A stretch of 64,000 bases of DNA, taken from Bacillota bacterium. Its GTDB lineage: Bacteria > Bacillota > Clostridia > Christensenellales > Aristaeellaceae. Of this stretch, positions 53,173-61,022 are shown in pieces (position 1 is the stretch's first letter; each line of letters starts with the position of its first letter). Position numbers and translations under genes: made by a program. The notes beneath the pieces were generated by a model. It had not been told where the DNA came from, did not search any database, and saw nothing but the letters and a program-made list of their open reading frames with translations. The stretch is taken from assembly GCA_023413135.1 (NCBI GenBank), contig JAEZQK010000118.1:1-64000 (forward strand), read 5' to 3'.

Positions 53173-54240
53173 TTATGATGGATGATCAGCCTTCGGCTGC
53201 CCAAACCAATGCTTTGTGTTATTGGCGATTTTGACAAGAACCAGCATGACCGGCACTTCCGTAAGCACCCCGACAATCGTCGCCAGCGCAGCGGGGGAAG
53301 AGGAGCCAAACAGGGAAATGGCAACCGCCACCGCAAGCTCAAAGAAATTGGATGCGCCGATCATGCCTGCCGGGGCCGCGACATCATGCGTAAGCTTCAG
53401 TCCTTTGGACGCAAGATACGAAATAAAGAAAATCAAAAATGTCTGAAGGACCAGCGGTACCGCGATCAGAAGGATGTGCAGGGGATTTTTCAAAATTACA
53501 TCGCCCTGGAACGAAAAGATGATGATCAGCGTAAGCAGCAGCCCGGCAACGGTCACATGGTTGAATTTGGGAATGAACCGCTTTTCAAAGTACTCAACTC
53601 CCTTGCTTTTGATCATCAGCGTCCTTGTCAGGATGCCTCCCGCCAAGGGAATGACCACAAACAGGACCACCGACAAAAGCAGCGTATCCCATGGCACGGT
53701 TAGGCCGCTGACGCCCAGCAAAAAAGCGACGATGGGGGTAAACGCAACCAATATGATCAGATCGTTGGTCGCGACCTGCACCACAGTATAGGCCGGGTTC
53801 CCTTTGGTCAAATGGCTCCACACAAATACCATCGCCGTACATGGAGCCGCCCCAAGCAGCACCGCTCCTGCAAGATATTCCTTGGCCAGATCGGCAGGTA
53901 TGAGTGTTTTGAACAGCACATAAAAGAAAAACGCCGCGATTAAGTACATGGTAAACGGCTTGATCAGCCAGTTGGTCACCCATGTTATATAAAGCCCCTT
54001 CGGATTTTTGCCAACGTTTTTAATGCTGGTAAAATCGACTTTCATCATCATGGGATAGATCATCAGCCAAATCAGTACCGCTATGGGGATGGATACCTGA
54101 GCGTACTCAAACCTGCCCAAGAAGGCGGGCACCCCCGGCAGGTATTTTCCAATCAGTACGCCGGCCACCATGCACAGGAGCACCCATAGGGTAAGATATT
54201 TTTCAAAAAAGCCAATGCCCTGTGCCTTTTCCTTTCCCAT
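53173..54240 (-). CDS. acr3: ACR3 arsenite efflux permease
   Basis: 355-residue membrane transporter of the ACR3 (BART) superfamily with about ten helices. Signature GAAPCTAMVFVWSHLTKG with its essential Cys in helix 4 is intact, as is the MVFVWSHL segment. Removes As(III) (and possibly antimonite), here with ArsA/ArsD assistance. ATG at 54240 follows AAGGAG with an 8-nt gap; the GTG at 54249 is inside the Shine-Dalgarno region. It starts 14 nt after arsR and ends 19 nt before arsD. Confidence 0.94.
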   Translation of the reverse strand: MGKEKAQGIGFFEKYLTLWVLLCMVAGVLIGKYLPGVPAFLGRFEYAQVSIPIAVLIWLMIYPMMMKVDFTSIKNVGKNPKGLYITWVTNWLIKPFTMYLIAAFFFYVLFKTLIPADLAKEYLAGAVLLGAAPCTAMVFVWSHLTKGNPAYTVVQVATNDLIILVAFTPIVAFLLGVSGLTVPWDTLLLSVVLFVVIPLAGGILTRTLMIKSKGVEYFEKRFIPKFNHVTVAGLLLTLIIIFSFQGDVILKNPLHILLIAVPLVLQTFLIFFISYLASKGLKLTHDVAAPAGMIGASNFFELAVAVAISLFGSSSPAALATIVGVLTEVPVMLVLVKIANNTKHWFGQPKADHPS

Positions 54241-54254
54241 TTCAATCACTCCTT

Positions 54255-54602
54255 TTAATGTGGATTCTTATTGCAGATACATATGTCTTGTGCCTTGCAC
54301 GCGTTAAACGCCTGGCGGTCTGCAGCGTAGGAGGGGAGTTCCCGGAGCCTTCGTATCAGATACTCCCAAAGCTCCCGGTTTGCCTGTATGAAGCTGTCGC
54401 TTATCCTATAGTACGTCCATTGGGCATTCCTGCAGCTTTCCAGAATCCCGCTCCTCTTTAATGCCGTCAGATGACGTGACGCGTTGGATTGGGTCATTTT
54501 CAGGCAGGCTTCGATTTCACAAACGCATAGTTCGCCTTCCAGCAGCAGCGATAATATCCGCAGCCTGCTTTCCTCCGACAATGCCTTGAAAATATCCACC
54601 AT
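54255..54602 (-). CDS. arsR: ArsR-family metalloregulator (arsR1)
   Basis: 115-residue winged-helix repressor: LSEESRLRILSLLLEG, the ELCVCEIEACL metal-sensing helix (two Cys), SNASRHLTALKRSGIL recognition helix. The C-terminus adds CKAQDICICNKNPH, possible extra thiol ligands. It heads the acr3-arsD-arsA operon; the palindrome at 54625-54646 immediately upstream is its likely operator. Confidence 0.93.
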   Translation of the reverse strand: MVDIFKALSEESRLRILSLLLEGELCVCEIEACLKMTQSNASRHLTALKRSGILESCRNAQWTYYRISDSFIQANRELWEYLIRRLRELPSYAADRQAFNACKAQDICICNKNPH

Positions 54603-54624
54603 AGCGTTTCATCCCCTTCATTCG

Positions 54625-54646
54625 CATATGAGCATGCACTCATATG
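54625..54646 (-). promoter_or_regulatory. Operator of arsR1-acr3-arsD-arsA
   Basis: Perfect arms CATATGAG and CTCATATG around CATGCA (22 bp), 23 nt before the arsR1 start. ArsR-type sites are usually palindromes of this kind. Confidence 0.75.
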
Positions 54647-54653
54647 CTATGCT

Positions 54654-54677
54654 CAAAAAAACCATTGGTTACAATGG
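54654..54677 (-). terminator. Terminator after the CoA-disulfide reductase gene
   Basis: Minus strand CCATTG-TAAC-CAATGG with TTTTTTT following. Confidence 0.7.
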
Positions 54678-54685
54678 CTCATAAA

Positions 54686-56335
54686 TTAATCCCGCTTTTG
54701 GGCGTGCGTTTTGCCATATTGCTTTTGTCCGCCCGAAAGGTTATAGACTTGCTTGAAACCCCTATTGATCAGGATGTTCTGCGCCGCGTTCCCGGTAACG
54801 CCCTTGTTGCAGTAAGTGACCGCAATAACTTCCTTGTCCAACTCCCGGGCATCATCCCTCAGCTTCTCATGCGGGATGCTCCGCGCGGTCTTAATATGGT
54901 CCTTCTCATATTGCGTAACGACCCTTGCGTCAATCAGTTCATACCTTTCGCCGGATTTCATCAATTCATCCAGCTCCTGCGCCGTGATAAGGTTCCTGCC
55001 GCCGCGAATCGCATTATCCAGGATCATGCCGGTGTACATCACCGGGTCTTTGGTCGTGGAAAACGGCGGGGCATAGGCCAAATCCAGGTGAAACAGGTCT
55101 TCCACCTTTGCCTTGAAGGTGATCGCCGTCACGAATACGTCGATCCTTTTGTCCACGCCATGAAAGCCTACGATCTGCGCACCAAGCAGGCGGCCTGTTG
55201 CTTTATCCGCAATGCCTTTGATCACCATTTCCTTGCCGCCCATGTATTCCGGCTTGTCAGGCTTGATGTTGTGGCACACCGCCACATCGTATCCCTGCTC
55301 CTCGGCTTCCCGCTGGGAAAGCCCGGTTTGCGCCACCGTCATATCGAAAATTCTGAAGATACCTGTGCCCAGGATGCCCCTGAATTCCAGGCTGCCGCCG
55401 GTCACGCTGTCCCCGGCGATCCTTCCGGTTTTATTGGCGGTGGAGCCAAGCGGCCGGTAGACCGGCTTTTCGGTTACGGCGTGAAATTGCTCGGTGCAGT
55501 CGCCGCAGGCATAGATATCCGGAATATTTGTCTGCATCTTCGCATTCACGCGGATCGCACCGGATTTGCCAAGCTCTATTCCCGCATGTTCAGCCAGCTG
55601 AGAATTGGGCCTGACGCCGGTGGACAGGAGAACCATGTCCGCCTTGATTTCCTTGCCACCGGACAGTATCACGCAACTCTCCGTGATTTCTGAAACGGAA
55701 ACTCCCGTCAGCACGGAAACGCCGTTCTTTTTGATATGCTCCTCCACGTATACCGCCATGTCGCTGTCCAGCCCCGGCGTTACCTGTGGAAGCTTCTCCA
55801 GTAGGGTTATTTCCATGCCGAACCCCTTGAGGTTTTCGCACACCTCCAGGCCTATGAACCCTGTGCCGATAATCACGGCGGACCGGGGGCGGTGTGTGTC
55901 GATAAAGGCCTTTATGCGGTTCATATCGTTGATGTTGCGCAAAGTAAAGGCGTGCGGGCTGTCCGAGCCTTTTATAGGCGGCACGGCTGCCCTGGCCCCG
56001 GTGGCGATGACGAGCTTGTCATAATGGTCAACAAAGGTTTCGCCTGTGGAAAGATCTTTTATCTCCAACGCCTTTTCCGCAGGGTCTATGGAAAGCACTT
56101 CATGCAGCGTATGGATGTCCACGTTATACTTGCTCTTAAAGAACGCGGAGCTTCGCGGCGTCAGCTCACCGGCGCTTTGAACCCCGCCGCCGATATAGTA
56201 GGGCATGCCGCACCCGGAATAGGAAATGGAACTGTCCTTCTCATACATGACAATTTGAGCATCCTCGGTGTTCCGCCTTGCCTTGGCGGCGGCGGAGGTC
56301 CCGGCGGCTACCGCCCCAATGATCACGATGCGCAT
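54686..56335 (-). CDS. CoA-disulfide reductase-like flavoprotein with rhodanese domain
   Basis: 549-residue FAD/NAD(P)H enzyme. FAD site IIGAVAAGTSAAAKARR at the N-terminus; active-site Cys in SISYSGCGMPYYIG (about residue 43), NAD site AVIIGTGFIGLEVCENL (about 150), dimerisation domain, and a C-terminal rhodanese-like domain (about 465-545) with the Cys in VTYCNKGVTGN. Members reduce CoA disulfide, polysulfide or oxygen (CoADR-Rhd). It follows arsR2 by 18 nt, so it is probably induced by arsenic or antimony; related flavoproteins are seen in ars clusters. Exact substrate uncertain. Confidence 0.88.
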   Translation of the reverse strand: MRIVIIGAVAAGTSAAAKARRNTEDAQIVMYEKDSSISYSGCGMPYYIGGGVQSAGELTPRSSAFFKSKYNVDIHTLHEVLSIDPAEKALEIKDLSTGETFVDHYDKLVIATGARAAVPPIKGSDSPHAFTLRNINDMNRIKAFIDTHRPRSAVIIGTGFIGLEVCENLKGFGMEITLLEKLPQVTPGLDSDMAVYVEEHIKKNGVSVLTGVSVSEITESCVILSGGKEIKADMVLLSTGVRPNSQLAEHAGIELGKSGAIRVNAKMQTNIPDIYACGDCTEQFHAVTEKPVYRPLGSTANKTGRIAGDSVTGGSLEFRGILGTGIFRIFDMTVAQTGLSQREAEEQGYDVAVCHNIKPDKPEYMGGKEMVIKGIADKATGRLLGAQIVGFHGVDKRIDVFVTAITFKAKVEDLFHLDLAYAPPFSTTKDPVMYTGMILDNAIRGGRNLITAQELDELMKSGERYELIDARVVTQYEKDHIKTARSIPHEKLRDDARELDKEVIAVTYCNKGVTGNAAQNILINRGFKQVYNLSGGQKQYGKTHAQKRD

Positions 56336-56353
56336 GGCATCTCCTCCTTTTCC

Positions 56354-56671
56354 TCAGTCACAATCACATTCCCCATCCATATCAATGAGCACCGCCGAAT
56401 CAAGCATCTCTGCCAATAAGTGATGGGCAGCCTCGCATCCTTTTCTGCTAAGGGAATAATTCATCCATTTGCCGTCGCGGCGGCAGTTGACGAACCCGGA
56501 TTCACAAAGGATCTTCATATGGTGTGACAGCGTGGATTGGGAGATGTTCAAGTCCTCCAACAGCTTGCAGGCACACCTTTCTCCGCCGCGAAGCATTTCA
56601 ATGATCATAAGCCGATTAGGGTCGCACAGCGCCTTGAAGACCTTTGCTGTCTGCTCATGCTTCGTTTCCAA
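56354..56671 (-). CDS. ArsR-family metalloregulator (arsR2)
   Basis: 105-residue winged-helix repressor: VFKALCDPNRLMIIEML, GERCACKLLEDL (two Cys in the metal-sensing helix), ISQSTLSHHMKILCESGFV and a Cys-rich end DGECDCD. TTG at 56671 follows GAGGTGG; GTG at 56680 is the alternative. Operon with the CoADR-like gene. It differs from arsR1 and arsR3 in sequence, suggesting independent acquisition. Confidence 0.88.
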   Translation of the reverse strand: METKHEQTAKVFKALCDPNRLMIIEMLRGGERCACKLLEDLNISQSTLSHHMKILCESGFVNCRRDGKWMNYSLSRKGCEAAHHLLAEMLDSAVLIDMDGECDCD

Positions 56672-56716
56672 GAATTCCACCTCACATTCATGGATATCGA
56701 TATGTTTATTATAAGC

Positions 56717-56734
56717 GACATATCGACGTATGTC
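56717..56734 (-). promoter_or_regulatory. Operator of arsR2
   Basis: GACATA-TCGACG-TATGTC, an 18-bp palindrome, plus TATCGATATG just downstream; 45 nt before the TTG start. Confidence 0.65.
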
Positions 56735-56755
56735 AATATGATATCGGCCGCCCAA

Positions 56756-56797
56756 AGAAAAAAACTGCCCTTCGGATGCCGTGCACCCAAAGGGCAG
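56756..56797 (-). terminator. Terminator of marR-arsM-arsN
   Basis: Minus strand: CTGCCCTT (complement at 56790-56797), loop of 17 nt, AAGGGCAG (complement at 56765-56772), then a T-tract (A-run 56756-56764). Confidence 0.8.
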
Positions 56798-56828
56798 CCG
56801 TATTCAATGATGCCTCCATTTTGTTGTT

Positions 56829-57323
56829 TCAGCCTACTATTTTGCTTCTGCGCTCCATGAGCACCACATCGTGCCATTTTCCATTGTCCATTTGTCCAAG
56901 CTTTTCCCATATCCCGACTTCCCGAAAGCCACATTTTAGGTGCAGCGCCCTGCTGGCCTCATTCTCCCTGATAATCCTTGAATGCAGCGTCCAGAAACCC
57001 TCTTCTTCCGACCGCCGGATCAGATCTGTCAGGAGCGCTGTTCCTATGCCCTGACCTTTGTATTGGCCCCCCACATAGATGCTGATATCGGCAACGCCGG
57101 CATATACGCATCTGTTCGAAGTGGGGCTTAAAGCGGCCCATCCCAGGACATGATCTCCTGAACGGGCTACGATACGGCAGGGTTTTGAGTGGCTGGCATC
57201 CCATTTTTCCCAAGCGGGCACTTCATTTTCGAATGTTGCGGTCTTTGTCTTGATTCCCTCCAGGTATATCTTTGAAACCTCTTCCCAATCCGCCGGTTTC
57301 ATTGCCTCAATCACAAAATCCAT
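56829..57323 (-). CDS. arsN: GNAT N-acetyltransferase, ArsN1/phosphinothricin type
   Basis: 164-residue GNAT enzyme. Acetyl-CoA loop ISIYVGGQYKGQGIGTALL, aromatic HSRIIRENEASRALHLKCGF and GIWEKLGQMDNGKWHD match the Pat/Bar-like group; ArsN1 members in ars operons acetylate the antibiotic arsinothricin. The final transcript partner is arsM (14 nt upstream), supporting an organoarsenical role, but phosphinothricin or methionine-sulfoximine activity is also possible. Confidence 0.8.
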   Translation of the reverse strand: MDFVIEAMKPADWEEVSKIYLEGIKTKTATFENEVPAWEKWDASHSKPCRIVARSGDHVLGWAALSPTSNRCVYAGVADISIYVGGQYKGQGIGTALLTDLIRRSEEEGFWTLHSRIIRENEASRALHLKCGFREVGIWEKLGQMDNGKWHDVVLMERRSKIVG

Positions 57324-57337
57324 GGCATCGTATCTCC

Positions 57338-58171
57338 CTATTTATACGCCTTTACATGAGCGCCCGCAAAAGCGCCATCCAGTACGTCTTCATCAAGACG
57401 GGCATAAAGTTCGCCAAGCTTTTTTCCCTGTGCAATGCTTCTGATCACATCTTTTGTATAGATGTTGACGGGAGTGATTTCGATGCCTGTAAAGCCAACC
57501 TTTTTGAGGATCCTTTCATATTCCTGAACGCTCAACGCCCCGGATATGCAGCCGACCCACATTTGAACGCTTTGCCTTACCTCCTCGGGGACGTCCTTCA
57601 GTTGGACGATGTCCGCAATCGCCAGCCTGCCGCCCTTTTTGAGAACCCGGTATGCTTCCCGCAGGGCGTTTTCCTTGCTTTCGGTAAGGTTGATGACGCA
57701 GTTGGAAGTGACGACATCCACCGATTCCTCTTTCAGCGGGATATCCTCGATATACCCCTTGATAAATGCTACGTTTCTTGCCCCGCTCTTTGCCTTGTTG
57801 CGCTTGGCAAGCTCCAGCATTTCGTCGGTCATGTCCAGGCCGTAGGCTTTTCCCGTTTCCCCCACAAACTTCGCGGAAATGAGCACGTCTATCCCGCCGC
57901 CGCTGCCCAAATCCAGCACTGTTTCACCCTTTTGAAGATTTGCCAGGGCAATCGGATTGGCGCACCCCAAAGAAGCTTTGATGGCTTCCTCCGGCAGCCC
58001 GGCAATATATTCAGCGGAATACAAAGAAGAATCATCGCCTGTATCGCAGCAGGATGCTTCCTCGCCGCAGCATGATCCGCCGCCGCAGCAGGAGCTTTTT
58101 GCATTTGCGGATACACGTTTGGCAATGCTGCCGTAAAACGCCTTGATTTCATCCTTCATGTCCTTTGCCAT
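57338..58171 (-). CDS. arsM: ArsM arsenite S-adenosylmethionine methyltransferase
   Basis: 277-residue methyltransferase converting As(III) to methylated arsenic. SAM-binding VLDLGSGGGID (about residue 80), the conserved As-binding Cys in TSNCVINLT and MWVGCISGAL, and a Cys-rich N-terminus with three CC pairs (SCCGGGSCCGEEASCCD). ATG at 58171 follows a GGGGG run. Second gene after marR, 49 nt downstream of it, and arsN follows. Confidence 0.94.
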   Translation of the reverse strand: MAKDMKDEIKAFYGSIAKRVSANAKSSCCGGGSCCGEEASCCDTGDDSSLYSAEYIAGLPEEAIKASLGCANPIALANLQKGETVLDLGSGGGIDVLISAKFVGETGKAYGLDMTDEMLELAKRNKAKSGARNVAFIKGYIEDIPLKEESVDVVTSNCVINLTESKENALREAYRVLKKGGRLAIADIVQLKDVPEEVRQSVQMWVGCISGALSVQEYERILKKVGFTGIEITPVNIYTKDVIRSIAQGKKLGELYARLDEDVLDGAFAGAHVKAYK

Positions 58172-58220
58172 TTGAAATAGCCCCCTTTTTATTTGAAATA
58201 GAATCGACCCAATTCCCACT

Positions 58221-58661
58221 TTAGCAGCATTTGTTGTTTTTGACCGCATCCGCAAGAAGCTTCAGGCTCTCAAGCACCTGGTCCCTCTTGTCCTCCGGTA
58301 TCGCTTGGAGGATGCTCCGGTAATAGCTCTCCATGCTGGCCTCGATATTCCGGAACACGTTCATGCCATCCTCCGTCAACTGAATGACGACATATCTCCT
58401 GTTCTTTGCGTCCAGATCCCGAACAGCCAAGCCCAACTCCACAAGGTTATCGATCGTCCGGCTCATGGTGCTCTTGTCCACGCCCAGTATGTCGGCCAGA
58501 TCAATCAGGGAGATTTTATCTTTTCGCCCGATTTCCACAATCGCATGACATTGCGTAATTGTAACGCCGCAGCATGCCGCGTCGCCTTTCTCCAGAATAC
58601 CCAGGTTCCTTACAAGCAGCCGGATCAGCTCTCTAAGGTTTTCGCTTCCCTGGCCAATCAT
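58221..58661 (-). CDS. MarR-family regulator upstream of arsM
   Basis: 146-residue winged-helix regulator: LADILGVDKSTMSRTIDNLV, NLVELGLAVRDLDAKNRR. It also carries an N-terminal CCGVTITQC and a C-terminal NNKCC, which could bind As(III) or other thiophilic agents. It may thus be a non-ArsR arsenic sensor. ATG at 58661 has GGGGTGATG upstream; the palindrome at 58695-58709 in front is the presumed operator. Confidence 0.88.
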   Translation of the reverse strand: MIGQGSENLRELIRLLVRNLGILEKGDAACCGVTITQCHAIVEIGRKDKISLIDLADILGVDKSTMSRTIDNLVELGLAVRDLDAKNRRYVVIQLTEDGMNVFRNIEASMESYYRSILQAIPEDKRDQVLESLKLLADAVKNNKCC

Positions 58662-58694
58662 TTCATCACCCCAGTCAGATTTTAGCATACAACA

Positions 58695-58709
58695 GTTGCA
58701 ATTTGCAAC
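58695..58709 (-). promoter_or_regulatory. Operator of the marR-arsM-arsN unit
   Basis: GTTGCAATTTGCAAC, a 15-bp palindrome overlapping TTGCAA that, with TAAAAT 18 nt later on the minus strand, forms a plausible promoter. Confidence 0.7.
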
Positions 58710-58751
58710 AGTGTGGTGAAAATTTTTTCTGTCGCTTCTTTACACAATCAT

Positions 58752-59897
58752 TCACCGGAATAACATAAGCGTGAGGTCGTATAAATAGCCCGACAATGTG
58801 CCGCCCAGCAGAATATACAGCACATACAGGGCTATGGCCCGCTTTTTCAAGAAGGTGGTCAATCCGGCGATCACCCAGGCGCTGGTGGCGGAACCGGTGA
58901 TGATAAAGGCCAGCATAGCGCCTTCGCTGGCTCCGCTTTTGAGTAATGACTGTATGATGGGGATGCCGGATTCCGTTGTCAGATACAGCGGCAGGCCGAT
59001 GACCGACGCCAAGGGAACAGCGGCGATGCTTTCCGCCCCAAACAGTACTGAAATGATAGACGCAGGCACGAAATAGTTTACAAGAAATCCTACCCCCACA
59101 AAGAGGGAGAAATAGAGAAGGATCTGCTTCAAACCCAGCGCCACAAGGTTATCCGCAAGCTCACGAAGCTTCATTTTTTCCGCAAACCCTTTTATATCGA
59201 ACCGGGCCGTTTGGGGTGCGGATGTGCAGCACACTTCGCCGCCCCCTGCGCCGCCCGTCATAAGCGGCAGGGCCGTTACCTCCGCACCGCAAGAGCAATT
59301 GGCCAAACCGGCCTGTGCAATGGGGGAAACGGGACATCCGCACGCATGGGCCGGATCGGCAGAAGCTGAAGCGGGGGCGGGCTGTGCCGGAGGTGCACAG
59401 GAACAGGCGGCACTTTGTGCTGGGGCCGCATAGCGGGACTGGTTGCGAAGAAGGCCGGTCCGTTTTTCGATCACCAGCGTTGCAAAGCCGGAAACCAGGC
59501 CTATCATAAGGGATGCAAGCGTCAAGGCTATGGCAAACCGAAGGCCGAGAAGGCCGGACATCATCAGAAATCCATCCGGGCTCATCAGCGGGGAAGAGGT
59601 CAAGAAAGCCATGATCGGCCCCCAGGGCAGGGTGGTGGTCAGCATCCCAACGATGACCGCCATCGTTCCGCAGGCACAAAAGGGCGTAAACGCCCCGATC
59701 ATTACGCTTGCTACGATGGATACCTTCGTCTTTCTCAGCAGGAATTTGCTGAGACTATCGGTATTCACATAGGTTTTTAGCGCTACGGCCGTGATGATCC
59801 CAAAGGTGAGTATCATCCAGTTGTGCGCAAGAGACTCAAGTATGGCCAGTATCGTTTTTGACAGCAGATCTCCAATGAACGAAAGCGCGGATTCCAT
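58752..59897 (-). CDS. arsP: ArsP-type organoarsenical permease
   Basis: 381-residue membrane protein of the DUF318/ArsP family, which exports trivalent methylated or aromatic arsenicals. Helices flank TPFCACGTMAVIVGML with conserved Cys, and the C-terminal half has FIITGSATSAWVIAGL. Between helices (about 165-240) is an unusual Ala/Pro/Cys-rich loop with CSC, CGC, CSC and CC clusters. ATG at 59897 follows AAGGAGGG. Preceded by arsR3 and its shared palindrome. Confidence 0.88.
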   Translation of the reverse strand: MESALSFIGDLLSKTILAILESLAHNWMILTFGIITAVALKTYVNTDSLSKFLLRKTKVSIVASVMIGAFTPFCACGTMAVIVGMLTTTLPWGPIMAFLTSSPLMSPDGFLMMSGLLGLRFAIALTLASLMIGLVSGFATLVIEKRTGLLRNQSRYAAPAQSAACSCAPPAQPAPASASADPAHACGCPVSPIAQAGLANCSCGAEVTALPLMTGGAGGGEVCCTSAPQTARFDIKGFAEKMKLRELADNLVALGLKQILLYFSLFVGVGFLVNYFVPASIISVLFGAESIAAVPLASVIGLPLYLTTESGIPIIQSLLKSGASEGAMLAFIITGSATSAWVIAGLTTFLKKRAIALYVLYILLGGTLSGYLYDLTLMLFR

Positions 59898-59928
59898 TGC
59901 GTATCCCTCCTTCATGTTATTATATCGA

Positions 59929-59948
59929 ATATCGTAGATATACGATAT
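59929..59948 (-). promoter_or_regulatory. ArsR3 operator in front of arsP
   Basis: ATATCGTA-GATA-TACGATAT, 31 nt before the arsP start. The half-site ATCGTA recurs in front of arsR3 (60305-60320). Confidence 0.75.
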
Positions 59949-59973
59949 AGTGGAGCAAAAAAATGGTTACTCC

Positions 59974-60276
59974 CTACAACAGATCTTCGTTCAGCTGCTT
60001 CAAAAATTCTTCCAGTACCGGCCGGTTCAGAAAATAGCAGCTCCATAGATCCCGTTTTTCTTTTCGTATAAGGTCGGCATTCACCAGAACAGATAGGTGC
60101 TGCGATACCGTGGACTGTGCAAGGCCGGTGAATTTCACCACGTCACCAACGCTTACGCCGTTTTCGAAAAATTCAATGCGGTCACAGCAGGTTTCTATCG
60201 TTTGGTCCTTGAGCGCTTTGATAAGCTGATAGCGGGTTTTGTTCCCCAATGCGCTGCACAGGGCGGCCATGTCCAT
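59974..60276 (-). CDS. ArsR-family metalloregulator (arsR3)
   Basis: 100-residue winged-helix repressor: LCSALGNKTRYQLIKAL, TGLAQSTVSQHLSVLVNADL recognition helix and a vicinal Cys pair in IETCCDRIEFF, a likely As(III) site that differs in place from the ELCVC-type helix of arsR1. Starts possible at 60276 or 60282 with GGGGG upstream. Similar palindromes before it and before arsP imply that it controls both. Confidence 0.88.
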   Translation of the reverse strand: MDMAALCSALGNKTRYQLIKALKDQTIETCCDRIEFFENGVSVGDVVKFTGLAQSTVSQHLSVLVNADLIRKEKRDLWSCYFLNRPVLEEFLKQLNEDLL

Positions 60277-60304
60277 TGGCATTTCCCCCTTCCGGGCATA
60301 CTAT

Positions 60305-60320
60305 ATCGTAAAATTACGAT
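60305..60320 (-). promoter_or_regulatory. Operator of arsR3
   Basis: ATCGTAA-AA-TTACGAT, a perfect 16-bp palindrome 29 nt before the start. Confidence 0.75.
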
Positions 60321-60468
60321 GTAGTCAATAGCCCCTTGAAAATTTTTCTGCAAAGCCGGGAATTTGAATCAACACTCACGGTGGGGAATATAGAAGGACT
60401 AATGGACTGTCAACTACAGAAGTTACGAATTTCATAATCCCCGGCAGATAAGCCAATAAACAAACAAC
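60321..60468. other. Gap between arsR3 and the hairpin
   Basis: No gene. The 18-base word CCCCGGCAGATAAGCCAA at 60439-60456 recurs at 60591-60608, so the hairpin between lies inside a short direct duplication. Confidence 0.4.
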
Positions 60469-60550
60469 GCCGTAGGGGCGATTATTAATCGCCCGCATGT
60501 TGCGGTCAGGATATGTCACTTGGCGGGCGATTAATAATCACCCCTACGGC
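60469..60550. repeat. GTAGGGG-ended hairpin repeat
   Basis: Two 28-bp arms, 60469-60496 and 60523-60550, complementary except for one position (GTAGGGGCGATTATTAATCG and its reverse complement). Same general design as the hairpin at 8674-8756; flanked by an 18-bp direct repeat. Confidence 0.75.
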
Positions 60551-60669
60551 ATTTAGGCGAAGACGAATGGGTTTTCCATGCAATCACAACCCCCGGCAGA
60601 TAAGCCAACAGCATACGGCTTCGTAGGTTGAATATCAATCGCCCGCTTAGGCTTGGCAGCCGGGATGGA

Positions 60670-60698
60670 TTGACGGAATGGACCCGCTTTGATATAAT
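60670..60698 (+). promoter_or_regulatory. Promoter of the B12 operon
   Basis: TTGACG at 60670-60675, 17-nt spacer, TATAAT at 60693-60698. Confidence 0.8.
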
Positions 60699-60747
60699 GC
60701 AGGCACAAATGAATAGCGTGTGTATCTGCATGAAAATGCGGCGCTTT

Positions 60748-60885
60748 AAAGCGTCATGGGAACGCGGATGAAATTTCCGGACTATCCCAGTAACCGTGAA
60801 ACGGACGAACAGGCAAAAAAGCCACTATCGCAAGATGGGAAGGCGCCTAAGTAGGATGAAGTAAAGTCGGGAGACCTGTTTACAC
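60748..60885 (+). ncRNA. Cobalamin riboswitch
   Basis: Class with the B12-box-like order of elements: AAAGCGTCATGGGAACGCGG, TGAAATTTCCG, GGACTATCCCAGTAACCGTG, AAAAAGCCACTATCGC, AAGATGGGAAGGC, and the late box AGTCGGGAGACCTG. It precedes an uptake operon for B12 and a terminator hairpin, so it probably terminates transcription when cobalamin is bound. Sensed form (adenosyl- or methylcobalamin) not readable. Confidence 0.88.
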
Positions 60886-60941
60886 ATAAACGCTCCTGGG
60901 GATTGGGATATGCTATGCATAGATGGGACTATGCCTGTTGA

Positions 60942-60976
60942 AGTTGTCTCTCTCCAAGGGAGGGACAACTTTTTTG
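60942..60976 (+). terminator. Riboswitch-controlled terminator
   Basis: AGTTGTC (60942-60948) and GACAACT (60964-60970) with an inner CTCTCC/GGGAGG stretch, then TTTTT. It lies between the riboswitch core and btuF, as expected for transcription attenuation. Confidence 0.85.
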
Positions 60977-61022
60977 CTCCTCTCAATCTATTCATTTGAA
61001 TGAATGGAAAGGGGTAATCTAC

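Noticed and set aside
54644..55693. 349-codon plus-strand frame opposite the CoADR-like gene
   Set aside because: The minus-strand product has FAD, NAD and rhodanese motifs; the plus frame has none.
57272..58075. 267-codon plus-strand frame opposite arsM
   Set aside because: arsM is unambiguous by SAM and Cys motifs; the antisense frame is a shadow.
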